Position numbers and translations under genes: made by a program. DNA of 64,000 nt. Source: Ideonella oryzae (GTDB lineage Bacteria > Pseudomonadota > Gammaproteobacteria > Burkholderiales > Burkholderiaceae_C). The stretch covers positions 62,001 to 126,000 of the forward strand of contig NZ_JAMXMC010000012.1 of NCBI RefSeq assembly GCF_024055665.1, given 5' to 3'. Shown piece after piece: positions 45,586 to 54,117 of this stretch. The notes under the pieces are model-generated. The model saw nothing but the letters and a program-made list of their open reading frames with translations. It had not been told where the DNA came from and did no database searches. Within the stretch, counting starts at the first letter, position 1, and every line of letters begins with the position of its first letter.

Positions 45586-47109
45586 ATGAAAGTACGTGCA
45601 CAGATCGGCATGGTGCTGAACCTGGACAAGTGCATCGGCTGCCACACCTGCAGCGTGACCTGCAAGAACGTCTGGACCAGCCGGCCCGGCGTCGAGTACG
45701 CCTGGTTCAACAACGTCGAGACCAAGCCGGGCATCGGCTACCCCAAGGAGTGGGAGAACCAGGACCGCTGGAACGGCGGCTGGACCCGCAACGCCGACGG
45801 CAGCATCCAACCCCGCCAGGGCGGCAAGTGGAAGCTGCTGATGAAGATCTTCGCCAACCCCAACCTGCCGCAGATCGACGACTACTACGAGCCCTTCACC
45901 TTCGACTACGACCACCTGCAGAGCGCGCCCGAGATGAAGGCCGCGCCCACCGCACGGCCGCGCAGCCTGATCACCGGCCAGCGCATGGAGAAGATCGTCT
46001 GGGGCCCGAACTGGGAGGAGATCCTGGGCGGCGAGTTCAGCAAGCGCAGCGCCGACCAGAACTTCGAGGACATCCAGAAGGACATCTACGGCCAGTTCGA
46101 GAACACCTTCATGATGTACCTGCCGCGGCTGTGCGAGCACTGCCTGAACCCGGCGTGCGTCGCGAGCTGCCCCTCGGGCTCCATCTACAAGCGCGAGGAA
46201 GACGGCATCGTCCTGATCGACCAGGACAAGTGCCGCGGCTGGCGCATGTGCGTCTCGGGCTGCCCGTACAAGAAGATCTACTACAACTGGAAGAGCGGCA
46301 AGGCCGAGAAGTGCATCTTCTGCTATCCCCGCATCGAGGCCGGCCAGCCCACCGTCTGCAGCGAGACCTGCGTGGGCCGCATCCGCTACCTGGGCGTGCT
46401 GCTCTATGACGCCGACAAGATCGAGGCGGCCGCCAGCGTGGAGCACGACAAGGACCTCTACCAGGCCCAGCTCGACGTCTTCCTGGACCCGCACGACCCG
46501 GCCGTCATCGAACAGGCCCGCCGCGACGGCATCCCCGAAGCCTGGCTGACCGCCGCGCGCAGCAGCCCCGTCTACAAGATGGCGATGGACTGGAAGATCG
46601 CGCTGCCGCTGCACCCCGAGTACCGCACCCTGCCCATGGTCTGGTACGTGCCGCCGCTCTCGCCGATCACCGGCGCGGTGCAGGCCGGCCACGTGGCCCA
46701 GAAGGGCGAACTGCCCGACGTGCAGCAGCTGCGCATCCCGGTGAAGTATCTGGCCAACCTGCTGACCGCCGGCGACACCACCCCAGTGGTGCGGGCCCTG
46801 GAGCGCATGCTGGCCATGCGCGTGTTCCAGCGCGGCAAGCATGTGGACGGCGTGCACAACACCGCGGCGCTGGACCAGGTCGGCCTGAGCGAGGCCGAGG
46901 TCGAGGACATGTACCGCACCATGGCGATTGCCAACTACGAGGACCGCTTCGTCATCCCGACCACGCACCGCGAGTACGCCGAGAACGCCTTCAACGTGCG
47001 CGGCGGCTGCGGCTTCAGCTTCGGCAACGGCTGCTCCGAGGGCACGACCGAGACCAGCCTGTTCGGCAGCGAGAAGAAGCGCACCATCCCCATCAAGGCG
47101 GAGTTCTGA
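45586..47109 (+). CDS. narH: Respiratory nitrate reductase beta subunit
   Basis: The 507-residue electron-transfer subunit has four cysteine groups: KCIGCHTCSVTCKNVW (C16-C26), LCEHCLNPACVASCPSG, KCRGWRMCVSGCPYKK and KCIFCYPRIEAGQPTVCSETC. The Trp replacing one Cys in the third group is the NarH hallmark that makes a [3Fe-4S] cluster. It carries electrons from NarI haems to NarG. It starts 36 bp after narG. Confidence 0.98.
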   Translation: MKVRAQIGMVLNLDKCIGCHTCSVTCKNVWTSRPGVEYAWFNNVETKPGIGYPKEWENQDRWNGGWTRNADGSIQPRQGGKWKLLMKIFANPNLPQIDDYYEPFTFDYDHLQSAPEMKAAPTARPRSLITGQRMEKIVWGPNWEEILGGEFSKRSADQNFEDIQKDIYGQFENTFMMYLPRLCEHCLNPACVASCPSGSIYKREEDGIVLIDQDKCRGWRMCVSGCPYKKIYYNWKSGKAEKCIFCYPRIEAGQPTVCSETCVGRIRYLGVLLYDADKIEAAASVEHDKDLYQAQLDVFLDPHDPAVIEQARRDGIPEAWLTAARSSPVYKMAMDWKIALPLHPEYRTLPMVWYVPPLSPITGAVQAGHVAQKGELPDVQQLRIPVKYLANLLTAGDTTPVVRALERMLAMRVFQRGKHVDGVHNTAALDQVGLSEAEVEDMYRTMAIANYEDRFVIPTTHREYAENAFNVRGGCGFSFGNGCSEGTTETSLFGSEKKRTIPIKAEF

Positions 47110-47111
47110 GC

Positions 47112-47831
47112 ATGAGCCTGCCCATGACACCCTCCACCCGCCCGATGGCCCGCACCCTGCGCGCCATGGCTGCCCTGCTGGGCTACCCAAACGCCGAGCT
47201 GCGCGCCCACCTGGGCGAGATCTCCCAGGCCCTGGCCGACGAGGCCGCGCTGAGCCCCGCCCGCCGGGCCGCGCTGGACGCCCTGATGGGCCGCCTGGCC
47301 CGCGAGGACGGCCTGGACGTGGAAGCCCAGTACGTGGACCTGTTCGACCGCGGGCGCGGCACCGCGCTGCACCTGTTCGAGCATGTGCACGGCGACTCGC
47401 GCGACCGCGGCCCGGCCATGATCGACCTGATCCAGACCTACGAGCAGGCCGGGCTGCTGCTGGGCCCGGACGAGCTGCCCGACCACCTCAGCGTGGTGCT
47501 GGAGTTCGCCTCCACCCAGCCACCGGCCTCGGCCCGCGCCTTCCTGGGCGAGTTCGCCCACCTGCTGCAGGCCATCCGCGAATCGCTGCTGCGCCGCCGC
47601 AGCGACTACGCCGAGCTGCTGGGCGCGCTGCTGGACCTGGCCGAGATCGACCCGGCCACACTGACCGGCGCCAAGCCGGCCGCACCCGAGCCTTCGCTCG
47701 ACGAAAGCTGGGCCGAGCCCGAGGTCTTCGGCGGCTGCTCCAGCGCCGGCCAGCAAGCCCCTGGCCAAGCCCAACCCATCCAGGTCGTCCGCCCCCCGCG
47801 CGCCCCCTCCACCCCCGCCCCAGGAGCCTGA
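47112..47831 (+). CDS. narJ: Nitrate reductase assembly chaperone
   Basis: The 239-residue NarJ/TorD-family chaperone is largely helical. LFEHVHGDSRDRGPAMIDLI is the diagnostic motif, followed by ELPDHLSVVLEFAS. It binds NarG before insertion of the molybdenum cofactor and is not part of the finished enzyme. The C-terminal ~60 residues are Pro/Ala-rich and longer than in E. coli. It starts 2 bp after narH. Confidence 0.95.
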   Translation: MSLPMTPSTRPMARTLRAMAALLGYPNAELRAHLGEISQALADEAALSPARRAALDALMGRLAREDGLDVEAQYVDLFDRGRGTALHLFEHVHGDSRDRGPAMIDLIQTYEQAGLLLGPDELPDHLSVVLEFASTQPPASARAFLGEFAHLLQAIRESLLRRRSDYAELLGALLDLAEIDPATLTGAKPAAPEPSLDESWAEPEVFGGCSSAGQQAPGQAQPIQVVRPPRAPSTPAPGA

Positions 47832-47833
47832 CC

Positions 47834-48541
47834 ATGTCTGCCTCCCTGAACCAGTTCTTCTTCGCCGTTTACCCCTACATCTGCCTGGCCGTGTTCTTCA
47901 TGGGCAGCCTGGCCCGCTTCGACCGCGACCAGTACACCTGGAAGAGCGACAGCTCGCAGCTGCTGCGCGCCGGCCAGCTGCGCTGGGGCAGCAACCTGTT
48001 CCACATCGGCATCCTGTTCCTGCTGTTCGGCCACACCGTGGGCCTGCTGACGCCGCACTGGCTCTACTCGCCCTTCATCAGCGCCGGCCAGAAGCAGCTG
48101 GTGGCGGTCTTCTCCGGCGGCACGGCCGGCCTGGTCTGCTTCATCGGCCTGTCGCTGCTGCTGCACCGTCGCATCTTCGACCCGCGCATCCGCCTGACCA
48201 GCCACCGCACCGACCTGGCCATCCTGGTCATCCTGTGGGTGCAGCTGTGCCTGGGCCTGGTGACCCTGCCCTTCTCCTGGCACCACCGCGACGGCGGCAC
48301 GATGATGGTCCTGGCCGAGTGGGCCCAGAACATCGCCACCTTCCGCCCGGACGCCGCGCTGATGGCCAACATCGACTGGCCCTTCAAGGTGCACATGGTG
48401 CTGGGCATGACGATCTTCCTGCTCTTCCCCTTCAGCCGCCTGGTGCATGTGTGGAGCGGCCTGGCCACCGTGGGCTATGCCTTCCGGCCCTACCAGCTGG
48501 TGCGCTCACGCCGCCTGAACGTGCCGCGCCGCGGCGCCTGA
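47834..48541 (+). CDS. narI: Respiratory nitrate reductase gamma subunit (cytochrome b)
   Basis: The 235-residue membrane subunit has five helices. Haem-ligand His residues are in NLFHIGILFLLFGHTVGL and near the end in FKVHMVLGMTIFLLFPFSRLVH, with characteristic RFDRDQYTWKSDSSQLL and WHHRDGG loops. It takes electrons from quinol and anchors NarGH to the membrane. ATG 47834 was chosen; a longer ORF in this frame upstream is an artefact inside narJ. Confidence 0.96.
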   Translation: MSASLNQFFFAVYPYICLAVFFMGSLARFDRDQYTWKSDSSQLLRAGQLRWGSNLFHIGILFLLFGHTVGLLTPHWLYSPFISAGQKQLVAVFSGGTAGLVCFIGLSLLLHRRIFDPRIRLTSHRTDLAILVILWVQLCLGLVTLPFSWHHRDGGTMMVLAEWAQNIATFRPDAALMANIDWPFKVHMVLGMTIFLLFPFSRLVHVWSGLATVGYAFRPYQLVRSRRLNVPRRGA

Positions 48542-48576
48542 CCTGTCTGCCTGGAATTTTCCCGGAGCCTGAGACC

Positions 48577-49368
48577 ATGACCCTCACCGAAGCCCCCCGG
48601 ATCCTGCCCCGCGTCAACGGCGTGCCCTTGGTCAACGCCGACGAAGCCGTCGCGCTGGACGAGGCCACCCTGCGCCAGCGTGCCTGCACCGAGCTGCTGC
48701 GCCAGGCCGCCCAGGCGGCCGGCCTGCTGCCCGCCGACGACCCGGCGCCCGAGCAGGGCGCCATCAGCCTCGCCGCGGCCGATGCCATCGAGGCCCTGCT
48801 GGACCAGTCCCTGGTCTGTCCCGAGCCGACCGAGGAAGCCTGCCGGCGCCACTTTGCCGCCGACGCGGGACGCTATGCGGTGGGCGAGAAGGTGCATGCC
48901 CGCCATGTGCTGTTCGCCGTCACGCCGGGCGTGGACGTCAACGCCCTGCGCCAGCGCGCCGAGGCCTGCCTGCTGGACCTGCGCTGCGGCCAGGACGGCG
49001 AGGCCGACCGCTTCGCCGAGGTGGCGGCCAGCACCTCCAACTGCCCCAGCGGGGCCCAGGGCGGCGCCCTGGGCTGGCTGCGCAAGGAGGACTGCGCCCC
49101 CGAATTCGCCCGCGAGCTCTTCGGCCAGCCCGAGGTGGGCGTGCTGCCGCGCCTGGTGCACAGCCGTTTCGGCCTGCACGTGGTGGAGGTGCTGGCCCGC
49201 GAGCCCGGCACCCAGCCCGACTTCGAGGTGGTGCGCTCGGCCGTGGCCCAGTCCCTGCGCCAGCAGAGCTATGCCACCGCGCTGCGTCAGTACCTGAGCC
49301 TGCTGGCCGGCCAGTCCCAGGTCGAAGGCATCGACCTGGACGCCGCCGACACGCCGCTGGTGCAGTGA
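48577..49368 (+). CDS. Parvulin-type peptidyl-prolyl isomerase of the nar operon
   Basis: A 263-residue protein without a clear signal peptide. A parvulin rotamase domain spans ~100-215 (VHARHVLFAVTPGVDVNALR, CPSGAQGGALGWLRKEDCAP, VHSRFGLHVVEVLAREPGT). The N-terminal ~95 residues are helical (NVG-V and ACTELLRQAAQAAG segments) as in NifM-like folding factors. Parvulins often close nar operons in betaproteobacteria and probably aid folding or maturation of NarGHI. It follows narI by 35 bp. Confidence 0.88.
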   Translation: MTLTEAPRILPRVNGVPLVNADEAVALDEATLRQRACTELLRQAAQAAGLLPADDPAPEQGAISLAAADAIEALLDQSLVCPEPTEEACRRHFAADAGRYAVGEKVHARHVLFAVTPGVDVNALRQRAEACLLDLRCGQDGEADRFAEVAASTSNCPSGAQGGALGWLRKEDCAPEFARELFGQPEVGVLPRLVHSRFGLHVVEVLAREPGTQPDFEVVRSAVAQSLRQQSYATALRQYLSLLAGQSQVEGIDLDAADTPLVQ

Positions 49369-49396
49369 GGCTGCGGCCCCGGCCGACGACGCGCCC

Positions 49397-50074
49397 ATGC
49401 CCGACGACCTGCTGACCCGGCTGCGCCGCTTCCACGACGACGCCTTTCCGGCCTACGCGGACACCTTCCGCACGCTGGTGGACGAAGGCCAGCACCCGAC
49501 CACGCTGTTCATCGGCTGTTCGGATTCGCGCCTGGTGCCCTACCTGCTGACCGGGGCCGAGCCAGGCGAGCTGTTCCTGGTGCGCAATGTGGGCGCCTTC
49601 GTGCCGCCCTGGGACGGCTCGGCGGGCTTTCACGGCACGGCCGCAGCCATCGAGTACGCGGTGCTGGCCCTGCAGGTGCAGCGCATCGTCGTCTGCGGCC
49701 ACAGCCACTGCGGCGGCATCCGCGCGCTCTACGCTGGCGCCCCCGGCGGCGCGCTGAACCTCTCGCGCTGGCTGGACCTGGGCCGCGAGGCCACGCTGCC
49801 GGTGGCCGAACCCACGCCCGAGGCCCTGCGCCGCACCGAGCAGCGCGCCGTGGTGCTGCAGCTCGAACGCCTGATGGCCTACCCGATGGTGCGCGAGGCC
49901 GTCGAGGCCGGCCGCCTGACCCTGCACGGCTGGCATGTGGTGATCGAGGACGGCGAGGTGCATGTCTTCGACCTGGCCCAGGGCTGCTTCGTCGCCGCCG
50001 CGCACGCGCCGCACGCCGGCACCGGGCCCTATGCCCCCTATGTGGAGGCGGACCGGCCGCCGCCGGCCGCCTGA
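49397..50074 (+). CDS. Beta-class carbonic anhydrase
   Basis: The 225-residue enzyme has zinc ligands Cys41 (FIGCSDSR, with Asp43 and Arg45 as the catalytic dyad), His102 and Cys105 (VVCGHSHCGG). It interconverts carbon dioxide and bicarbonate. The gene follows the parvulin by 28 bp and precedes a NnrS-like gene by 3 bp, all on the nar strand. It therefore seems to belong to the nar transcript, perhaps to manage bicarbonate or pH during nitrate respiration. Confidence 0.93.
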   Translation: MPDDLLTRLRRFHDDAFPAYADTFRTLVDEGQHPTTLFIGCSDSRLVPYLLTGAEPGELFLVRNVGAFVPPWDGSAGFHGTAAAIEYAVLALQVQRIVVCGHSHCGGIRALYAGAPGGALNLSRWLDLGREATLPVAEPTPEALRRTEQRAVVLQLERLMAYPMVREAVEAGRLTLHGWHVVIEDGEVHVFDLAQGCFVAAAHAPHAGTGPYAPYVEADRPPPAA

Positions 50075-50077
50075 GCC

Positions 50078-51307
50078 ATGGCCGCGCGCCGCGGGCCCTG
50101 GCGGCTGCGCCATCTGCTGGCGGCCCCGCACCGCCTGTGCTTTGCCGCCGGCGCCCTGCTGATGACGGCCCAGGCCGGGCTCTGGACCCTGGCCCTGGCC
50201 GGCGGGGCCGCCGCCGGGCTGCCGCCCACCCCGCCCTGGCTGCATGCGCTGGCCGCCACCAGTGGCTTTCCCCTGTTCATCGCCGGCTTCGGCCTGAGCG
50301 CCGGCGCCCGCTGGCTGCGCCAACCGGTGCCCGCCACCGCCCCGCTGGGGCCCGCCGTGGCCGCCTGGTGCCTGGGCTGGCTGGGCCTGTCGCTGGCCGG
50401 ACCGGGCGGCGTCGGTGCGCTCGCGCTGGGCGCCGCCGTGCTGGGCGGCGGCGACCTGCTGCGCCGGCTCTGGCGCCTGGTGCGGGCGGCAGAGCCGTCC
50501 CTGCAGCCGCCCCTGGACGCCGTGGTGCGAATGCTGGCCCTGGGGCTGCTGGCCCTGGCGGTGGCGGCCGCCGGCCTGGGCAGCGGCCAGCCGCGGTGGG
50601 TGCGCATGGCCCTGCTGGGTTTGCTGTGGGGCAGCCTGCTGCCGGCCTTTGCCGCCGCGGCGCGCCGCCTGGTGCCCTGGGCCGCCGAGGACGGGCCGGC
50701 CCGCTGGCTGCAGGGGCTGATCGCCGGGCAGGCCGGCCTGCTGGTGCTGGCGGCCGCCCTGCCCACCCTGCCTGAGCCCCTGCCGCTGATGGGCGCGCTC
50801 ACCGCGCTGGCCTGGGGGGCTTGGCAAGGCACCGCCTTGTGGCGCTGGCAGCGCCGCCACGGCCTGCCCAACCGCTTCGTGCGCCTGCTGGCCGCGGCCG
50901 GCTGGGCCGGCGCCGCCGCCGGCGCGGCGCTGGCGCTGGCCTGGTCCTGCCAGGCCGCAGGGATGGCGGCCGCGGCCCGGGCCTGGCAGCTGGCGGCCAC
51001 CCATCTGCTGGCCCTGGGCTACCTGAGCGGCACGGCGCTGGCCATGGTCAGCCGCGTCAGCGCCACCCAGTCCGGCCAGGCGCAGGCGGTGGACGGCCCG
51101 CTGCTGGCCCTGGCCGGTCTGCTGGCCCTCACGCTGGCCGCGCGGCTGGCGGTGCTGGTGGTGGGGGGGCCGCTGGTGCCCGTGGCGACCTTGTGGACAT
51201 TGACCACCGCCGGCTGGAGCGTCTGGCTGCTGCGTTGGCTGGGCCGCCTGCCTGCGGCACCGGCCGCGCCGTCTCCCGTTAGAGTGCCCCCATGCGCAAA
51301 CCCCTGA
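50078..51307 (+). CDS. NnrS-like polytopic membrane protein (second copy)
   Basis: A 409-residue, very hydrophobic protein with about 12 helices. It is a distant relative of NnrS: the late segment LAATHLLALGYLSGTALAMV, then SRVSATQSGQA, parallels the HALTLGTIGGMTIGMITRTALGHTGR region of the nnrS product at 28900. The early HE-containing motif of classical NnrS is missing, so metal binding may differ. It overlaps narX by 16 bp and lies after the carbonic anhydrase gene. A role in NO or nitrite stress is likely by context only. Confidence 0.7.
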   Translation: MAARRGPWRLRHLLAAPHRLCFAAGALLMTAQAGLWTLALAGGAAAGLPPTPPWLHALAATSGFPLFIAGFGLSAGARWLRQPVPATAPLGPAVAAWCLGWLGLSLAGPGGVGALALGAAVLGGGDLLRRLWRLVRAAEPSLQPPLDAVVRMLALGLLALAVAAAGLGSGQPRWVRMALLGLLWGSLLPAFAAAARRLVPWAAEDGPARWLQGLIAGQAGLLVLAAALPTLPEPLPLMGALTALAWGAWQGTALWRWQRRHGLPNRFVRLLAAAGWAGAAAGAALALAWSCQAAGMAAAARAWQLAATHLLALGYLSGTALAMVSRVSATQSGQAQAVDGPLLALAGLLALTLAARLAVLVVGGPLVPVATLWTLTTAGWSVWLLRWLGRLPAAPAAPSPVRVPPCANP

Positions 51308-53178
51308 CCCTGGCCGCCAAGCTGGGCCTGATCGGCACCGCCCTGCTGCTGCTGGGCCTGGCCTCGATCGGTCTGACGCTGTGGATGACCTGGCAACTCG
51401 AAGGCGGCGCCGCCGCCGTCAACGAGGCCGGCCGCATGCGCATGCAGACCTGGCGCCTGGCCCAGGCCATGGGCGCGCCGGATCTGCAGCGGCGCGACGC
51501 GCTGATGGCGGGCTTCGAGCAGAGCCTGGAGCTGCTGCGCCGTGGCGACCCGGCCAGGCCGCTGTTCATGCCGCAGGACCCGCGCTCGCAAGCCCGCTTT
51601 GCCGAGGTGCAGCGCGACTGGCTGGTCCTGCGCCAGACCTGGCGCACCGAGCGCCAGCCCAGCGCCGCCGAGGCGGCGCGCGACGCCGGCGCCTTCGTGC
51701 AGCGCGTCGATGGCCTGGTCTCGGCCATCGAGACCCAGATGGCGCGGCTGACCTCGGTGCTCAACGCCATCCAGCTGGCCATGGTGGCGCTGACCATCGC
51801 CAGCGCGGTGGCCTTGCTCTACTCGGCCTACCTGTTCGTCTTCAACCCGCTGGCCCAGCTGCAGGCCGGGCTCACCCGCATCGGCGGGGGCGACTTTGCG
51901 GCCCGGGTGGAGGTGAGCTCCAACGACGAATTCGGCGACCTCTCGGCCGGCTTCAACCAGATGGCCCAGACGCTGCAGGGCCTCTACCAGAACCTGGAGG
52001 CCAAGGTCCGCGAGAAGACCGAACGCCTGGAGGAACAGCACCAGCGCCTGGCCGCGCTCTACGAGGCCGCTGCCTTCGTCGCCCGGGCCCGCAGCCTGGA
52101 GGAACTGGGCAACGGCTTTGCGCGCCAGCTGCGCACGGTGGCCCATGCGGACGCGGTGGCCATCCGCTGGTCCGACGAGGGCAACCTGCACTACCTGCTG
52201 CTGGCCTCCGACGGCCTGCCGGCCGAGATCGTGCAGGAGGAGGCCTGCCTGCGCACCCACGAGTGCCTGTGCGGCCAGGTCGCCGCGGAAGCCACCACCC
52301 GCATCATCCCGATCCGCCCGGCCGAGCCGAGCCCGATGCTGGGCCACTGCGGTCGCGCGGGCTTTCGCACCGTGGTGGGCGTGCCGGTGCAGCTGCAGGA
52401 CCGGCTGGTGGGCGAGATCAACGTCTTCTACCGCCAGGACGCCGCGCTGGCACCCGACGAGCGCGCCCTGCTGGAGACCCTGGCCGCCCATCTGGCCGGC
52501 GCCATCGAGGCCTTCCGGCTGGCCGCGCTGGAACGCGAATCGGCGGTGGCCCAGGAACGCAGCCTGCTGGCCAGCGAGCTGCACGACTCCATCGCCCAGA
52601 GCCTGTCCTTCCTGAAGCTGCAGGTGGGCCGGCTGCACGGCGCCCTGCAGCGGGGCGACCGCCCCCAGCTGGAGGCCACGCTGGCCGAAGTGGAGGCCGG
52701 CGTGCAGGAGAGCCTGGCCGACGTGCGCGAGTTGCTGCTGCACTTCCGCACCCGCACCAACAACGAGGACATCGCCCAGGCGCTGCGCGCCACGCTGCAC
52801 AAGTTCGAGCTGCAGACCGGCCTGGCCACCCACCTGAGCCTGGAGGGCCAGGGCCTGCCCTTGGGCTCGGACGTGCAGATCCAGGTGCTGCACATCGTGC
52901 AGGAAGCGCTCTCGAACGTGCGCAAGCACGCCCAGGCGCGCGAGGTCTGGGTGGAGGTGGAGCGCGCGCCGCAGTGGCGGGTGGAGATCCGCGACGATGG
53001 CCAGGGCTTTGATGCCGAGGACAATCCGGCCGACGACACCCACGTGGGCCTGCGCATCATGCGCGAGCGGGCCGCCCGCATCGGCGCCCAGGTGGAGGTG
53101 GTGTCCGTGCCCGGCTCGGGCACGGCCATCGTGCTGAGCCTGCCGGAGAAGAGCGCCGCCCCGGCGACGACGACATGA
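51292..53178 (+). CDS. narX: Nitrate/nitrite sensor histidine kinase
   Basis: The 628-residue sensor has two membrane helices (~12-34 and ~160-185) around a periplasmic domain with the nitrate-binding P-box at 44-57 (NEAGRMRMQTWRLA). A HAMP domain, a GAF-like central module with the Cys cluster CLRTHECLCG, and a HisKA_3-type kinase core follow, with His431 in ASELHDSIAQSLSF; N and G boxes lie in ALSNVRKHA and RDDGQGF. It phosphorylates NarL in response to nitrate or nitrite. Its start overlaps the NnrS-like gene, and its stop overlaps narL. Confidence 0.95.
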   Translation: MRKPLTLAAKLGLIGTALLLLGLASIGLTLWMTWQLEGGAAAVNEAGRMRMQTWRLAQAMGAPDLQRRDALMAGFEQSLELLRRGDPARPLFMPQDPRSQARFAEVQRDWLVLRQTWRTERQPSAAEAARDAGAFVQRVDGLVSAIETQMARLTSVLNAIQLAMVALTIASAVALLYSAYLFVFNPLAQLQAGLTRIGGGDFAARVEVSSNDEFGDLSAGFNQMAQTLQGLYQNLEAKVREKTERLEEQHQRLAALYEAAAFVARARSLEELGNGFARQLRTVAHADAVAIRWSDEGNLHYLLLASDGLPAEIVQEEACLRTHECLCGQVAAEATTRIIPIRPAEPSPMLGHCGRAGFRTVVGVPVQLQDRLVGEINVFYRQDAALAPDERALLETLAAHLAGAIEAFRLAALERESAVAQERSLLASELHDSIAQSLSFLKLQVGRLHGALQRGDRPQLEATLAEVEAGVQESLADVRELLLHFRTRTNNEDIAQALRATLHKFELQTGLATHLSLEGQGLPLGSDVQIQVLHIVQEALSNVRKHAQAREVWVEVERAPQWRVEIRDDGQGFDAEDNPADDTHVGLRIMRERAARIGAQVEVVSVPGSGTAIVLSLPEKSAAPATTT

Positions 53179-53882
53179 ACGCTGCGACCTCGATGACCCC
53201 GTTGCGCCTGCTGGTGGTGGACGACCACACCCTGTTCCGGCGCGGCCTGATCGCCCTGCTGCAGGCCGACGCCCGCTTCAGCGTGGTGGCCGAGGCCGGC
53301 GATGCCAGCGAAGCCCAGCGCCTGGCCGCCCAGTACCGGCCGGACGTGATCCTGCTGGACAACCACCTGCCCGGCGTGAAAGGCGTGGACGCCATCGCCG
53401 GCCTGCGCGAGGTGGCGCCGCAGACGCGGGTGCTGATGCTGACCGTGAGCGAGGACGAGGCCGACCTGGCCCAGGCCCTGCGGGGCGGGGCCGCCGGCTA
53501 CCTGCTCAAGACGGCCGACATCGAGGTGCTGGCCCAGGCCATCCTGCGGGCCCAGGCCGGCCAGGCCACCATCAGCCCGGAGATGACGGCCAAGCTGGTG
53601 TCGGCCTTCCAGGCCCTGCCCACCGGTGCGCCGCCGGCCGAACCGCCCGCGGCACCGGCGCCGGCCGACCCGATCGACACGCTCTCACCGCGCGAGCGGG
53701 AGATTCTGGAATGCATCGCCCAGGGCGCCAGCAACAAGGAGATCGCCCGGACCCTGGCGATCGCCGAGCCGACGGTGAAGATCCATGTGCAGCACATCCT
53801 GCGCAAGCTGGGGCTGAGCTCAAGGGTGCAGGCCGCCGTCTATGCCAGCCGGCGCCAGGGGCCGGAGCCCGCCGGGGGCTGA
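53175..53882 (+). CDS. narL: Nitrate/nitrite response regulator
   Basis: A 235-residue NarL/FixJ-type regulator. The receiver has acidic residues at 16-17 and phospho-acceptor Asp62 (VILLDNHLPGVKG). A Pro/Ala-rich linker precedes a LuxR-type helix-turn-helix at ~165-222 (LSPREREILECIAQGASNKE, ILRKLGLSSRVQAAVYA). It binds TACYYMT heptamers; one candidate lies in the narK1 leader at 38912. The start overlaps narX by ATGA. Confidence 0.95.
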   Translation: MNAATSMTPLRLLVVDDHTLFRRGLIALLQADARFSVVAEAGDASEAQRLAAQYRPDVILLDNHLPGVKGVDAIAGLREVAPQTRVLMLTVSEDEADLAQALRGGAAGYLLKTADIEVLAQAILRAQAGQATISPEMTAKLVSAFQALPTGAPPAEPPAAPAPADPIDTLSPREREILECIAQGASNKEIARTLAIAEPTVKIHVQHILRKLGLSSRVQAAVYASRRQGPEPAGG

Positions 53883-53902
53883 GCGGCCCACGAAGGCGGG
53901 GC

Positions 53903-53986
53903 TCAGAACCAGAGCATCAGGCGGCGCAGCCACTCCACGGTACGGTGGGGCTTGGCGGAATAGAAATCGCAGTACTGGTACTTCAT
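53903..53986 (-). CDS. Possible SOS-controlled 27-residue peptide
   Basis: A short ORF from ATG 53986 encodes MKYQYCDFYSAKPHRTVEW and then LRRLMLWF. GGGAG lies five bases before the ATG, and an upstream promoter (TTGTCA-N17-TACAGT) overlaps a near-consensus LexA box at 54021-54040. The peptide is aromatic-rich (three Tyr, two Phe, two Trp), net positive, and ends in an amphipathic helix-like segment that could sit at a membrane surface. I know no matching family. The promoter, operator, ribosome site and compact ORF together make it likely real, but no homology supports it. It lies between narL and the divergent thioesterase gene. Confidence 0.55.
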   Translation of the reverse strand: MKYQYCDFYSAKPHRTVEWLRRLMLWF

Positions 53987-54020
53987 GGTGTCTCCCAACA
54001 GGTGTGGCTCAGGGTGTGGG

Positions 54021-54040
54021 CACTGTATGAATACACAGTA
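54021..54040 (-). promoter_or_regulatory. LexA (SOS) box
   Basis: The core CTGTATGAATACACAG (54023-54038) has perfect CTGT-N8-ACAG arms, and 16 of 20 bases match the E. coli SOS consensus. It overlaps a sigma-70-type promoter reading leftward (-35 TTGTCA, 17-bp spacer, -10 TACAGT) toward the 27-codon ORF whose ATG is 35 bp away. The thioesterase gene starts 78 bp away on the other side and is a less likely target. Confidence 0.8.
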
Positions 54041-54117
54041 TTCCTGACAAGCCAGCGCCGGTCAAGCGGGCGTCGCTATGATCGGGCGAACGACCGTCCT
54101 CTTTTGCTGTTCCCCCG

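Noticed and set aside
41638-47190. A very long minus-strand open frame opposite narG and narH
   Set aside because: It mirrors the codon-position GC bias of narGH, is His/Gly/Val-rich low-complexity, and has no domain. The nar genes on the plus strand are certain.
54021-54117. LexA box as the control site of the acyl-CoA thioesterase gene
   Set aside because: The box overlaps a promoter pointing the other way, toward the short ORF, and a separate TATGAT element lies nearer the thioesterase start. Not excluded, but less likely.
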